Counted from the stretch's first letter, positions 23,835 to 35,836 are shown. The stretch is DNA of 64,000 bases from Pisolithus tinctorius (GCA_024663395.1 JANFAH010000058.1:248001-312000), one strand, 5' to 3'. Notes: generated by a model not told the origin, from the sequence alone. A program made the numbers and translations.

Positions 23835-24283
23835 ATTTTTGACCTTTTTGTGACTTTTTTTGACTTTTTTGTGACTATTGTGACTATTTGTGACTTTTTG
23901 GGAAGGAACCTACTATCTGTACTTTTTTTTTGACCATATACAGCATTTTGAAGAATGAAAAGAGAACAGAATCTATTGAGACAACTAAGTGATGATATAT
24001 CTAAGCCAAGAAGACTAGAAAATATCTGAGAATTCAGAGATATTGAGCCATTGGTGTGATGCACACTGTCTGAGAGAAAAATCACAATATCTCTTTGGAA
24101 CCTCCATCAATTTGAATGTATGTGGTAACTACTGAAAGCTATGAATTAGGTGGTTTGAACAAGACCAAAACCAGCAAGAACAGTGCAGCCATGCCTGCAG
24201 GACATGGGTAATGATAGTAGATTCCTTCCCAAAATGTCACATTAGTCACAAAGAGTCAAAAATAGTAAAGTGTTATTTTCCTG

Positions 24284-25797
24284 ATGAAGATTGGGCATAT
24301 CAACCTAACATTTATGTGCTTTCTGTATCTCTTATAGGTCAGTCCAATTTAAATACAGTGCACAGCATGTTGGTACCTATTTAACAGCGTGAGAAGGGCA
24401 TAGCATGCTACGGAGGTTTCAGTGATGTTAGTTATATGCGCATATAGTCAATGTACTAACATTTATTTGCAGTTGGCAAGTGGTATGAGTGACTCAACGT
24501 CCAATGCTCGACGGTCCTCGGTTCGGTGAAGCATGTGGGTTTAGCATATATTTCTCCCCCTTGTACACATCGTCCCTAGATGCCTTTTAATTGGCACGCA
24601 TGCTGGTTTCATTTTTAACACATGTATTGCTGCAAACTTCTGGATAGGCTATCACAAGTATGACAAACGTTCAACGCTCGTTGCTTTTACTTTCTGAGGA
24701 CTTCGATTCTGCACCTTCCGAGCTGTCACCACGCACTCGTGGTAACTTGAGTCTCCAAGACGTTTCATGCGCCCTTGATTTTGTAGAGCAGGTTGATGAA
24801 ATTGTCTGGGGGTGATCCTCAACGTCGGTTAACTCTTCTCTTGATCCCATCTTTTTGGCAGGTAACATGGAGGGGCTCTTGTCTCGCCTCGAGCTCTGGG
24901 AAAGAATGTCTGGTCCGACATTCTTTCCGTTTGAAATCTGGTTAAACCTCATGTACGACAATGTAAAATTATTATTATTTGCTATCATAATGTCAAATGC
25001 AAGTTCCTATTACAAACGGTGTGAACTTAGCAAGCCCTGGCAAGGGATACAAAGGCTAGCAAGGCCAGGCAATGCATACTGGGCCTTGCAAGACCCTGTA
25101 GATTATGCTATGCTGGCAGTACCTAACTAGTTAGAGTGTTTTTGTCATAGTTACTGATAGGCCTCGTAGCGTCTACCAGGCATAGCACTCGCTATTAAGG
25201 CCTTTTAATTCCTAGCTAGGTCTAGCAGCGCCTCACTAGATTTGGACACTTTTGCTGATGACAGCACATGACCTCGCGGTTTGCGTATTAGGGCTATGGC
25301 CTCAACTACTAAAGTCGGCAGTGTGACTGTAGTAGGCGTACGTAGTAGGTTGGTGTAGGCCACCTGATACTCAACGTGCCTTCCATTGCGACTCAGACAA
25401 GGAGAGAATGACTCAAAGGTGTTTATCCCAGGATATGCCATGAATACATGGGCCATGATAGAGAAGAGCCGAAATCTCAAAAATCAACTCTAATAGGTAG
25501 TTTTCCAAAGTGCAGCATTAGGTCTTTCCAGTCCAGAGGGACGAAATCCGTCTTCGCGTGAAGGTACAATCGTAACGCTAAAGCAACCGCTGGTGCGACT
25601 AGAGCCATCCGTTTACCGTTGCAAGGGCTCGACGTTTTCGTGCAACAAAATCGATCGTAAAGGTGAGAAGACGACGGAAAAAATAGTCTACAAACACAGG
25701 TACTTCTGCATCGGGTTACGAGGAATAGAAGTATCTGAATGTCAGTTTCTCCTACTAGTAGACTCTGAACACACCGGTAGACAGTACACCGAGCAAA
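24284..25797. other. Repeat remainder and DNA without a recognisable gene
   Basis: 24284-24370 continues the 199-bp array interrupted by the nested elements. 24671-24988 on the minus strand is a 105-codon frame rich in Ser, Lys and Glu with no motif. 25020-25230 has reiterated words (gcaagccctggcaaggg, ctagcaaggccagg, ggccttgcaag) like those at 15100-15300. Nothing else codes convincingly up to the end of the GH43 gene. Confidence 0.45.
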
Positions 25798-26865
25798 TCA
25801 TACACTCATCACAGTACCATTCCACGATATCGTAGCTGTATACATATATCTCGTCAATGGATTGAAGTTGACTGTTGCATGGAATACCATAAATGTGCCA
25901 TCAGGTGTTGGAGTTGCTCCCCCTGGTCCAGTGAGGCCGTCATCCCCTGTTACAAGGAGGGGTGACGATGCTTTTGTGTACGGTCCAGAGATGGAAGGCG
26001 CAGTGGCATAAGAAATGTCGTACAGGTCGGTGTTGTAGCAGTTCGAGGAAAATGTGAGCACGTAGCTATAGCCATATGGGCCAATCACTTCAAAGGATGA
26101 ATACGGAAAACGATACACTTACGTTCCGTTGTGCAGGATAAGTACAGGTGCCTCGATTAACGGACCATCCTGCGGACCACGGTCGAGGATCTGAACAGGG
26201 TTTCCCATCGGTGTAAGCGCATCCGCCTCCATCATCTGCAACATGATCGGCGTGGAGTATTGTCCGTTTGCATTCCCACAAGGACCTCCCCCACCAAGGC
26301 TGCTCCCATCGACTTTGTAAACAATATAGCGTTGGCCATCGACATCCTGAAACCCAGCCGGGTCAATGGCACCACCACCCGGTGTCTGGCAAGCAATGGG
26401 CTGTGCCTCTGGTGTGTAGGGACCCACAGCGTTTGTTGAAGTTGCAGCTCCAACGCAGTGCGTGTTTTGCGAGGGAGACTCAGCCGCATAGTCTGCACAA
26501 GAGTATGTGAGCATCTAGCACGTCGACGAAAAAGGGCAACCTGTACACATGACAAACGTGCCGTCACCTCGGTCGATAACGTCGGGTGCCCATGTAGAGT
26601 TAACGATTGCCCACGAACCAACGTCCGGAAGCGCGTCCGTCCCATTTAGCAGTGTCCACGTCGTTCCATTATCATATGATGTTGCAACTTGTATATTGAT
26701 GTTCCCTGAATTAGTTGCATATGCATATGTTACATTAGGTGTGACAAGGATGGCCGGGTCTGGGAAGTTCGCGCTGATAACTGGGCCGTAAACAGCTGCA
26801 TGGACGCAGCTGTAACAGATGCCCAAGAGAACAGTTAGATTGAGAAGACGTTTTCGAAGGGACAT
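25798..26865 (-). CDS. Secreted glycoside hydrolase family 43 enzyme (arabinan/xylan side-chain type)
   Basis: Three exons: 26547-26865, 26123-26492 and 25798-26065, with introns of 54 and 57 bp that restore the frame exactly, giving 318 aa. A signal peptide is evident (MSLRKRLLNLTVLLGICYSC, cleavage after about VHA). GH43 hallmarks are present in order: the general base Asp in NFPDPAI (residue about 36), the pKa-modulating Asp in AIDPAGFQDVDG, and the acid Glu in LIEAPVLI. VGAATSTNAVGPY and FSSNCYNTDLYDISYATA are also typical. The family hydrolyses alpha-L-arabinofuranosides, arabinan or beta-xylosides, acting outside the cell on plant wall polysaccharides. Substrate cannot be decided here. 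The single catalytic propeller with no accessory domain and intact active site suggests a functional gene. Confidence 0.92.
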
Positions 26866-27883
26866 GCGTGGTGGTTGTGGTTCTCAAGCTGCTCCACAGT
26901 CGTTATAGCGATTCCCGTTACAGTGCAACGGGATAATTTAAGATGCCGAGCGGTATCACTCCCATCCTGTGTCGCGCACTGATGGCGTACTTACATGTCC
27001 CAAATTTCCGAGCACCCAGAGAAAGTGTTGGAAGAATAATTGAACACCAAGCTGGAACCTGCAACGCTGTGTTTGGGCGGCACTTAACGAGCCGAATCTA
27101 GGAGTCTGCACAATAATCTTTTATACTGCTCACTTTCAAATGCACCTGGTCGTTCCAACTGAGATCGTTTTGTACAAGTTTGCCCTTTCTTAAAACTGTG
27201 CCCCCAACGGATGTCATCAGGCTCCACCAGAACTGGGATTGTCATAGCTTTCGGGAAACTCCTTTCCTTCGATGTCTTGGGGCCTTGGTCCGAGTCCCTA
27301 GTGACCTTAACGTCCAGCATGTACATGCTCAATCAGACAGGTGGAGGGAAGTCTCCTCCATGCGAGCCTACAGATAGGAAGAAGGATGAGAACTTGGCTA
27401 GTCCGATTTTATAAGCCAACAAAAGACCTACATACTTTGGTGTATACCCTTGCATGCATCAGTGAGCATGCGCATGTGCGAGTGAGTCCTCAGAAGAAGC
27501 AACGCGGTTTTATCGACCCCAATTCGACTCGGAGGGTGAATTCCCGCCAGGATACACCAAACCTAAATCATCCTCTTACACAGCGGCTACCCGAAGGAAT
27601 GCAGTGCCAGTGTTGGCGCTTCCACTGACGAGCATTTCCACTGCTAGAGATCGCTACAGCTGTTTGTGTCGAACCATGCCATCCGTCCGTCATGGTAGAG
27701 CGCTTTTGCACTTGGAATCAATGTATCGATCTTGCTATCGGCCTCGTGTCAACCTTGTGCTCATCATTACTGTAAACGAACTAGTTGGCGCCTAACCGAG
27801 GGGTGTAAAGCTTTAACCTCTGCTTCCACCAGCCGTTTGGCAACTTGTACCACCACGGCGTAGGTTTAAGTCGACCTCCAATC
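26866..27883. other. Divergent intergenic region between GH43 and the first G-domain gene
   Basis: Contains the upstream regions of the two divergently transcribed genes. The only sizeable frame (27084-27332 minus, 82 codons) is Lys/Arg-rich with no family. From about 27600 to 27880 the DNA is similar to the region upstream of the second G-domain paralogue (near 30970-31010, 30690-30750 and 31320-31440), so promoter DNA was duplicated along with the gene. No TATA box is assigned with confidence. Confidence 0.5.
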
Positions 27884-30492
27884 ATGTCTATGCCCCAACC
27901 TTTGCGAGTATCTTGTATGGGTTTTCAGACCGTCATTTCCATTGATTCTAACGTCACATGAGACAGACATCGAGTTGCAAGGCCACGGGTATAACGTTGA
28001 GTCCATCGAAGTCATTTTCGACGATCTTCGCCAAAGTATCTCTCGGAAAGGAAAATACCACTTCCGTGAGGATTTCAGTCAACCTCTGTAAGGATTTCTT
28101 TTTGGCACATGTACACCCATACCTTAAACCCTTGGCCTGTATCTAATAGTACAGTCCGAGGCGAGACCATTTCCTTCTCGATTATACATCGAAAGTGGCG
28201 CTTTCTACCCAGGAGGGCCCCCGAGGTGATCGAAGTCAATGTTCAAGATATACTATCCAAACTGCCGGCGCAAAGTGAGTCCGAAACACTATTGTTTTTT
28301 TCTCTTTTCTGTCTAAATAATGTCAGAGTTTCAGACTGTGTGTAACCGGCTGGTCATCACGATTGGTCTGTCACCCAGCAGTGTCTCAGATGTACGTGCA
28401 GAGCGGATTTGACCTTGAACGATTTTAATGTAGTATCCGCAGAGCGCAGGCCCCAGTCGAGACCCTAATTCCCTACACCCTACTACTGAGGAACTCCTTA
28501 ACGAATGTCCTCGGTGAGTACGTTTAACTCCATGCAATGCAAGTATCTTATACTTCTATGTCAGTTTTCGGATACTGGTAATCGGACAGGTAATGAGCAT
28601 TTGTAGGTGCCACTCAGATGATATTCAACGAAGATATTTTTGCAGTCCGGTGTTGGGAAATCTACACTGATTAACAGAGCTTTTGGAATCGATCAGGCAG
28701 TTGAGTGACTGTCTACATACGTGCACTCTGACATTGAGGATGAGACGCCCAGTCCGTCGAAAATTTCAAGCCAGGGAAAGCAGATATTGAGAGAGAACTC
28801 ATCTCACCGCAAAACGATCGATTCGTCTTGCATGACAGTAAAGGCTTCGAGCCAGCGGATGGCAACAACTGTGAGGATGTAAAGTCATTCATAAACAAAC
28901 GGAAGGAGCAGGAACATGTCAAAGATCAGCTGCATGCGGTCTGGTAAGTCGTTTCTCAAAATTGCAAAGACCCTAACAAATGGTCCATATTACAGGCTGT
29001 GTTTCCGAACACCTCTTGCACGTCATGGAGAAAGGCTTCTGGAAGAGGGTGCAAATACGTTCTTGCAAATGGATACGAGTGTTCTCCAGAATAGTGAGCC
29101 AAGTATTCCCCTTTCCCTCACTTGCTGAGTCTGTTATGAGTTCCGACCATCGTTGTCTTCACGAAATACGACAAGCTTCTAACCGACATGGCAATACAGA
29201 AAAAGGCAGACCCAGACACAGCCGCAAAAGAGTATCTCCAAGAGCAATGCATTCAGCCCATTCGGGACATCGTCAAAGACGCCAAGTTCTCTTATGTTGC
29301 AGTCAGCTGTGGGTTTTGTTTATTTCGACTCTTTCCATGGTTCGATTGTTGTACTATTAGCGGACGTTGGACACGAGCAAGGGCGCAAGCATTTAATCGA
29401 ACTCACCTACGAGAAGGTCACAGAAACTTTTGGGTCTCAGTTAGGTACACAATCAGCAGTGTCGGTGGTGACTTTGATGGCGCAGAGAACCTTGCCGCAT
29501 CTGAAGATCGAGGGGTCAATAGCGTCAGTTCTCTCCAGTCGTTCCCATGTCATGACCCTAAGTGTTTCTTGTTCATACAGTGTTGGAAAGCAGAGTAAGC
29601 AGCCCTCTATGGCTTGAGAACTATTATTTGGAACATCCATACTCCTTTTGAAGGATACTGGAGGACACTGGCTTCTAGTCCCAGTTTCCCAGGCTACACG
29701 ATTCAGGAATGTCTTGAAGTCATTCACACTGACATTGTATCTGTCTGGAATTTTCATGACCCATCTCAAGTGAGCATCACTCGACAACCACCGTGGTAAC
29801 TTGTTGACGCCTTTCTCGTAGTATCTCTGTAGTAAAGAATTTCGAGAACTGATGATCAACATGGTGGGGACAATTGACGAATCTACAGCCGGATCTGCCC
29901 GTCTCATACGCAGTAGCACTTACAACACAATAACCGAGTGAGTGTTGCCTTGCCAGTTAGCACTTCAAGACACCTAAAAAGTGCCGCATATGTCAAGGGC
30001 TTCTGCTCCCCTTGTGCTTTTAGTGCCCGTCATTCTGCCATTCGCCGTAGGCCTCGCTTTTGCACAGTGGGCTTATGAAACCTATCAGCGACTGTGGGTA
30101 ATATTACATGTTGCATGGTGGTTCCAGTGGCTGACGTTCTCTTCAGGAACAACGTCCACCAAAGGTTCATGGCTTATATTGTCGACCTCATACATGTCTT
30201 GGAGATTCTGTTCACGCTCACTGCCAACGACAACCAAAAGAAGCTTACACGCCGAGCCATAAAAATAGCTTTCAACGCATATCACGACTCGGAAATGATG
30301 CGCAATGCTCACGCGCAGATCAAGAATTTTGATTACAAGATACCGGGTCGCGACGCCGTCCTCGAGAAGATTGTTTTCTTGGTCAGGATGAGCCGTATTG
30401 ATGATGTTGACCTCTCCAGGACTCTTGGGAGGATTTCACCGTCGGAACTGGAACGAGACGAAGAGTGGCATACCAATGCTGACGGTCAATAG
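27884..30492 (+). pseudogene. G-domain (P-loop GTPase) membrane protein, copy 1, frameshifted in exon 1
   Basis: Fifteen exons align one-to-one with the intact paralogue at 31446: 27884-28087, 28150-28274, 28327-28391, 28443-28513, 28565-28589, 28646-28699, 28753-28943, 28996-29093, 29141-29308, 29361-29523, 29581-29594, 29654-29769, 29822-29937, 29998-30093, 30147-30492. Exon lengths match or differ by multiples of three, except exon 1, which carries one net extra base before position 27957. This gives TGA at 27959 and a coding sum of 1852 nt instead of 1851. All later exons are open and keep the GTPase motifs: SGVGKST (G1), DSKG (G3), TKYD (G4). The C-terminal hydrophobic segment PLVLLVPVILPFAVGLAF is also kept. 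Either a young pseudogene, a sequencing error, or a gene using an unrecognised start. Confidence 0.85.
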
Positions 30493-31445
30493 GCTAGCTG
30501 AGAATCGTTCAACCCTTAGCCGCAAGTTCATTCGAAACGGATTGTTTGGCTGCTTGGTACTGTATAATAGTGTTATACCCGTGCATTTACTGGAGTGTAT
30601 ACCATCACAAACGTCATCCTGATATCGTGTACCCATCAGCCTTGAGTCAGAAGATCTGACGGGCAAGCCTCGTGTCCAAACAAACGCCCAAATTTGCGAC
30701 CTTCTTCAACCGCCGGCTGCCGGGCAGCCTTGTACCACCACGGTGTAGGCTGAGAGGCTCACGTTGACCCGCTACCGTGTCCAGAGCCCAACTTCTGCAA
30801 GGGGCACAACGGTAGTAGGCAAGCTTGTTATGCGCTCACTGTGCGACGGAGTCTTGATTAGAAGAGGCAACAACGTTGTATTTAGCTCTGGTAAGTTCTC
30901 GGTACATACCAAGTCCAATCGTCTTTTTGGCGGCCGTGTCAGAAGGAGGGCGGCTTGGCCCACGTTAGTTCGGGTCTAAAGCCGCCGGTACTGGTGTTGG
31001 CGTTTCCTCTCGGCTTGAGTCGACGATTTGCACCGCAGTCTGTTATTTCAACACAGACAGGAGACCCTTGTCGCGCTACTGGATTATCTACACTCTGATC
31101 TGTATTCGAAGTAGGGAATGTCATAGTTGATTTCCACTGATAACGCTTCGGACATGTCGTATCATCGGGAGATTGGCACGAAGTGTCAAAGTAGAGGAAG
31201 GAAAAGTGTAGAATCAAACGAAACAGATGAGACAGATTATATGAATTGTCACGCATCATCGGCAAGGGCCGAACCCCTTTCCTCGAGCAGTACGATTATG
31301 TAGCCCATCACTCTTGGACTTGCTAATCAGCATATCGATCACGATGTCAGCCTCGTGTTCACCGAGTTGCTAGCCTGGCGCTCAACTGAACGGCATTAAG
31401 CCCTATCCTCTGCTTCCACCTGCTGCCTGGCATTGCAACCCTGAC
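30493..31445. other. Intergenic region between the tandem G-domain paralogues
   Basis: No coherent gene. Blocks here mirror the upstream region of copy 1: ttgtaccaccacggtgtaggct near 30722 matches ttgtaccaccacggcgtaggtt near 27845; ctggtgttggcgtttcctct near 30990 matches cagtgttggcgcttccactg near 27609; and tatcgatcacgatgtcagcctcgtg near 31333 matches 27725-27752. These mark the extent of the duplicated unit. Confidence 0.6.
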
Positions 31446-34054
31446 ATGTCCGTAACTCAACCTTTGCGAATATCATGTATGGCTTTTGGAACCTCCGTTC
31501 ACAACGCTTCTTACAACGATGAGGCAGATATCGAACTGCAAAGCGCGAAGAATATTGAATGTATCGAGTTAATCTTCCCCGATTCTCGACGCAGTATTCG
31601 ACAACAGGGTAAAAATCACTTCCGAGAAGAATTTCCTCAGCCACTGTAGGATGGAGTGTCTGCGCCACATGTTCATTCCCTCCTCATACCATTCTTACCC
31701 AATAGTGCGGTTCAAGGCGAGGCCTTCTCGTTTTTGGTTCATTGGAAAAAGTGGTATTCTTGGTTAAAGCCGGCTGTCGAGAACGTTCGAATCGATGTCC
31801 GTGATATACTTTCCAATTCTCAGGCACAAAGTAAGTCTAAGGTTGGTTGGTCCCTTCTCCCGTGTTCCACCTAAACGGTCACAGAGTTCCAGACAATGCG
31901 CGTCAAGCTAGACATCACCGTTGGCCTCTCACCCAGTAGTACCTCAGTCGTATGCACATAGTGGATGTAACCTCGAAGGGTTCTGATGAAGCATCTGCAG
32001 GATGTAGTGCGCGCTCAAGATAATCCTGCGTCTCCGAACACTGATGGCCTACGCTCAACCACTGGGGAACTCCTTGGCCAGTGTCCTCGGTGAGACTGTC
32101 CAACCCATTACCGTGCAATTATCTGATATCACTGCGCTAGTTTTCGGATCTTGGTAATGGGACAGGTAAGGCGCGTTCACACGTGTTAATCAGATAACTT
32201 TTCCGATAGCAATACCTTTGCAGTCGGGAATTGGAAAATCTACACTGATCAATCGAGCGTTTGGAATCGAACAGGCAGTTGAGTAACTGGCTATATACGT
32301 ACCTTCCGATGTTGATGAAACGTTCAGTCTGCCGAACACTTCGTGCCAGGAGAAGCAGATGTTGAGAAGGAACTCATCTCACCGCAAAACAATCGATTCG
32401 TCTTGCATGATAGTAAAGGTTTCGAACCAGGTGACGACGTCAACTATGACAATGTGAGGCGATTCATAGAGAACAGGAAGAATCGAGAACACGTCAAGGA
32501 TCAGCTACATGCAGTTTGGTAAGCCGTTTGGGGATAATCACAGAGTGCCTGACAAACGGTTAATGTTGAAGGCTGTGTTTCCGGATACCCGCCCCGGATC
32601 ATGGGGAGAGGCTTCTGGAACAAGGCATGGAGACATTCCTGAAAGAGGGTACGGATATTTTTCGGAACAGTGAGCAAGGTCTGCCTTGTTATCTCGGTTC
32701 CAGAGTCACCATTATTGTCAGTTCCAGCCATCGTCGTGTTCACGAAATACGATGAGCTTCTGGGTGGCATGAAAATGCAAAAGAAAGCGGACCCTGACAC
32801 GGCAGCAAAAGAATATCTACAAGAGCATTGCTTCGATCCGATTGCGGAGTTCACCGGAAGCACCGATCTCTCATTTGTAGCAGTCAGCTGTAGGTTCCGC
32901 TTGCTCTGACACTCTTCTGTGGTTCAACCGTTACGCTGTTCGCGTTAGCAAAGCCTGGGCTGGGGCAGGGCCACAAGCAGTTAATCGACCTCACCCATCA
33001 GAAAGTTACCGAAAGGTTTAGGCTCCAGACAGATTCACCATCACCAGTTTCTGTGGTAACCGTAATGGCACAGAGGACACTGCCGAATTTGAAAATCGAG
33101 GGGTCCATAGAGTAAGTTCAGTTCGCGCATTCATTCGTCGTAACCTCAATCCTTTTCTTCAGTGTTGGCAGGCAGAGTAAGCGTAATTATAGCTAGGAAC
33201 TGTTGGATTATTCATGCCACTCTTTGAAGGATACTGGAGGACACTGACGTCGAGTGCCAATTTCAAGGATCACACGATTATCGAGTGCCTTGCCGTTATC
33301 CATACTGACATTGTGTGCGTGTGGAATTTCAACGATCCGTTTCAAGTGAGTGTCGCTTAATTACCACTACGATGATCTGTCGACACCTTTCCCGTAGTAT
33401 CTGTACAGCGATGAATTTCGAAGACTGATGGTGGGGACCACCGATGCAGCCACTCCTGCGTCCCAAAATCTCGGTCGCGTTGATTCCACGAATGCAATAT
33501 GCGAGTAAGTGCTACTGTGCACAGTGCTGCAACATCACGCTCAGCCAGAGTCACATCTCAAGGGCTGGATCCCCGCTCATGCTCCTTGTGCCTTTGATTC
33601 TACCGCTTGAGGCGGGCCTAGGTTTTGTCCAATGGGCTCATAAAATCTATCAGCGGCTGTAGGTGACATTACACCATATTCGGTGGCTCCCATTGGTAAT
33701 CCTCTCTTCAGACCCAAAGTACACCACAAGTTCATGGCTTATATCGTTGATCTGGTTCACGTCTTGGAGATATTGTTCGCACTCACGGCCAACAACAACG
33801 AAAAGAAACTTACACGTGGCGCCATAACTTTGGCTTTTAACGCATACTACTATTCAGAAATGCGACTTAACGCTCACCAGCGCATCAAGCGCTTTGACTT
33901 TAAGGTGCCGGGCCGCGATACCGTTCTCGAGAAGATTATTTCTTTGGTCAGGATGAGCCCTGTTGCCGACAGTGACATTTCCAGGGTGCTTGCAAGCATT
34001 CGTCCGGCAGACTTGGAGCGAGACGAGGAGTGGCGTACTAATGCTAGCAATTAG
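31446..34054 (+). CDS. G-domain (P-loop GTPase) protein with C-terminal membrane segment, copy 2
   Basis: Fifteen exons with consistent phases: 31446-31645, 31706-31830, 31885-31949, 32001-32089, 32141-32165, 32224-32277, 32328-32518, 32572-32669, 32722-32889, 32949-33111, 33163-33176, 33230-33345, 33398-33504, 33563-33658, 33712-34054 (1854 nt, 617 aa). All introns are 50-60 bp. An alternative acceptor at 33550 would add four residues. The N-terminal 160 residues form an unrecognised domain. The GTPase core follows: FRILVMGQSGIGKSTLINRA (G1, about residue 161), DSKGFEP (G3), VVFTKYD (G4). Next come a helical region, a hydrophobic helix (PLMLLVPLILPLEAGLGF, about residue 480) and a charged C-terminal helical domain. 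It resembles the expanded G-domain protein family of mushroom-forming fungi, whose role is unknown. Membrane anchoring is inferred from the single hydrophobic helix. Confidence 0.88.
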
Positions 34055-34283
34055 AAAGCATATTGAAAGCTACAATACTACAAGCATTTCAGTCCCTAGT
34101 ATTTCTCAGGTCTGTCTAACCACTTCTCATCATTTGTACGATCCTGCTTTCTGTCATTGCTATTGTCACATCTTGCTTTGTATGACCATCCTATACCCTG
34201 TATCCCGATTCCCTACTGGAATACCATGCTGACAGATCTCTTGGGCACTCTGACCGTTCCACGGACGCAAGGCTGCAATGAAT

Positions 34284-34638
34284 TCAGACTGGGTGACTGG
34301 AAAATATACTTTGGTCGTTGATCGTCTGTATGACCTCCAGCTGCAGACGGAGGAACGCATTCTTCCCCTCCCCATATAACATTGGCATGTGCACACCAGG
34401 AAACCCCAGTAACGAATATGCTTGGTCTTTGTCCTTTGTCGTCCTCCGGTTTGCAGCCCATGACATAATTTGCGCTACACTGGGGTGCGTGTCATCTGAT
34501 TGCCTGAGCCCCTTTTGCAAGACGTCCACCGAAATCTTGGTAATGAGCTCTAGGGTGTCAGCATCGCCTTGCTTGCTACCTATGTACTCCCAATTCTGGT
34601 TGAAAAAGTGGACGTTATCAGGAGCAATGAGTTCTTGG
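34284..34638 (-). pseudogene. HET-domain gene, 3' half, separated by the Copia insertion
   Basis: Continues the HET reading frame directly after the target duplication: ELIAPDNVHFFNQNWEYIG, then SWAANRRTTKDKDQAYSLLG, MPMLYGEGKNAFLRLQLE and a final NDQSIFSS before TGA at 34284-34286. These are the classic C-terminal HET-domain motifs (ELIAP, MSWAANR, YGEG.AF.RLQ). Past the stop the same frame continues for a while, so the normal protein was probably longer. The first 49 codons of the open frame upstream of 34638 come from the Copia LTR and are not HET sequence. Confidence 0.9.
34634..34638. repeat. Copia target-site duplication, left copy (cttgg)
   Basis: Identical to 51054-51058. Joining the two flanks through one copy restores continuity of the HET motif across GWTLQ and ELIAP, which fixes the insertion point to the base. 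Confidence 0.93.
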
Positions 34639-35026
34639 TATTGGCAGAGGAAGGGAAAACGGGGGAAAGGCTTAGACAGAGCACTTGCCTTTATTGGATG
34701 AAGTGTTTGAAGTAGACATTTAACTTGAAGTAGTAGTTCTGAGCTTAGTAGCGAAGAACTGAGATGAGAGGAATGTGAATTCACTAAGGGACTTGGGTAG
34801 AAAGTCCCGAGTTTATATACATGTATGAGAGCGCACAGACCATGTCGCTCTGTATAGTAAGTACTGTATAAGGAAGGAACTATTTACCGTGTATAGTAAA
34901 GAATATGATGGAACATCATAGAACAAGTGGAGCTAAGTGGAGCTCTTAGTAAAGATGACATCATAGTAGTAATACTCATCATGTAAATCCGGTAAATGAG
35001 AAACACCGTAACCGGTATTTCCAACA
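34639..35026 (-). repeat. Copia 3' LTR (left copy, 388 bp)
   Basis: Matches 50664-51053 at all but 7 substituted positions plus a 2-bp indel (gagatg against gagagatg). Inner boundary is followed by the polypurine tract (35027-35040, read on the minus strand). Confidence 0.93.
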
Positions 35027-35038
35027 CTCCCCCTTGCT

Positions 35039-35122
35039 CTAGAATGGCAGTGTAACAAGGCCAAGCGACGAGCGATTTGTTTTGAATTTCTGCCAAGTTA
35101 AAGACTTTGTTAATCCATCAGC
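35039..35122 (-). pseudogene. Copia Pol C-terminus, cut off by Gypsy-2
   Basis: The frame reads ADGLTKSLTWQKFKTNRSS and ends at TAG 35039-35041. DGLTK is the end-of-RNase-H motif of Copia polyproteins. It continues the frame broken at 43263 (ending DRQKAD), on the other side of the Gypsy-2 insertion. Confidence 0.9.
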
Positions 35123-35836
35123 TGTCAAGTCCGGGCCTACTCCGACCAACTCCGACGCTATATAAGGTCTAGAGAGGGGTTCGGAAGCAAGTCCGACACA
35201 CAGGGATAGAACTCCGACTAGCGGAGTGTCGGCAGGAACGAAGACCGCCGAGACAAAGGCGGAGCGGAGTGAGGGCGTCGGGTTTAGCTCGTGTGCTACC
35301 CCCTTGCACGATCTCAGCCCTCGTATTTCAGAGGGAGAGTACAGACGGAGAGTCGGAGATAACTCCGACAGACAGAAGACGGAATCAGAGGGAGTAGGAA
35401 CTAAGTTGATATTCGTACTGAAGAACAGCGGAGTACAGTACATGTTTTTATACTACTACGGAGGTACAGTAACCGGAATCGGAACTGACATACGGAGACT
35501 CATAAGTTTTCAAGTAAAATTTCCTGGACGACGAATGAAGGGTAGACGGAGGACATACGAACGGGTAACACAGAACATCCAGAAAAGGAAACAGTCCAGG
35601 CGCTGGACCACGCGGTGAGCGCGCTGCGGAGTACCTGACTGCGAAGGTAGTCACATGACCCCTCAGAGGACGGACCGCTCGGTCCGGTAGGAGAGCGACA
35701 CAAGTCCGACAGTAGTCGGAGCGGAGATGGTTCGCAACCAACAGAAGTTGGGCGGAGTTGGTGCGGAGTGAGTGAATGACAGGCAGAGTGGAGCGCGGAG
35801 TGAGTAAGGGCTTAGTGTGAACGCACGGTTATGACA
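35123..35836 (-). repeat. Gypsy-2 3' LTR (left copy, 714 bp)
   Basis: Contains about 16 occurrences of cggag on the plus strand. A tatataag box lies at about 35158-35165 on the plus strand, upstream of the antisense gene start, and could serve either direction because it is nearly palindromic. Differences from the other LTR: tatataagg/tatattagg, cgtgtgct/cgtgcgct, ggcagag/ggcggag. Confidence 0.93.

Larger units (their letters stand above)
18759..24283. mobile_element. Non-autonomous TIR element (MITE-like), split by Gypsy-1
   Basis: The left end starting at 18759 (caggaaattaacactttact, then atttt and, after the Gypsy insertion, tgac) is the near-perfect inverted complement of the right end finishing at 24283 (gtcaaaaatagtaaagtg, then ttattttcctg). 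The inverted repeats continue into gtgac/gtcac words, about 40 bp in all. Removing Gypsy-1 and one copy of its 5-bp duplication leaves about 469 bp without coding capacity. Its interior has runs such as ttttttgtgactattgtgac. A possible decayed 8-bp target duplication (ggcaacat on the left, atgaagat on the right) would fit a hAT-like origin, but only half the positions match. Confidence 0.7.

Noticed and set aside
33505..33550. Acceptor at 33550 for intron 13 of the intact G-domain gene
   Set aside because: Gives a 46-bp intron and four extra residues; the acceptor at 33562 gives a 58-bp intron and an exon length identical to the paralogue (96 bp).
34639..34784. First 49 codons of the open frame ending at 34284
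   Set aside because: They translate the Copia LTR; HET sequence begins only at the target duplication.
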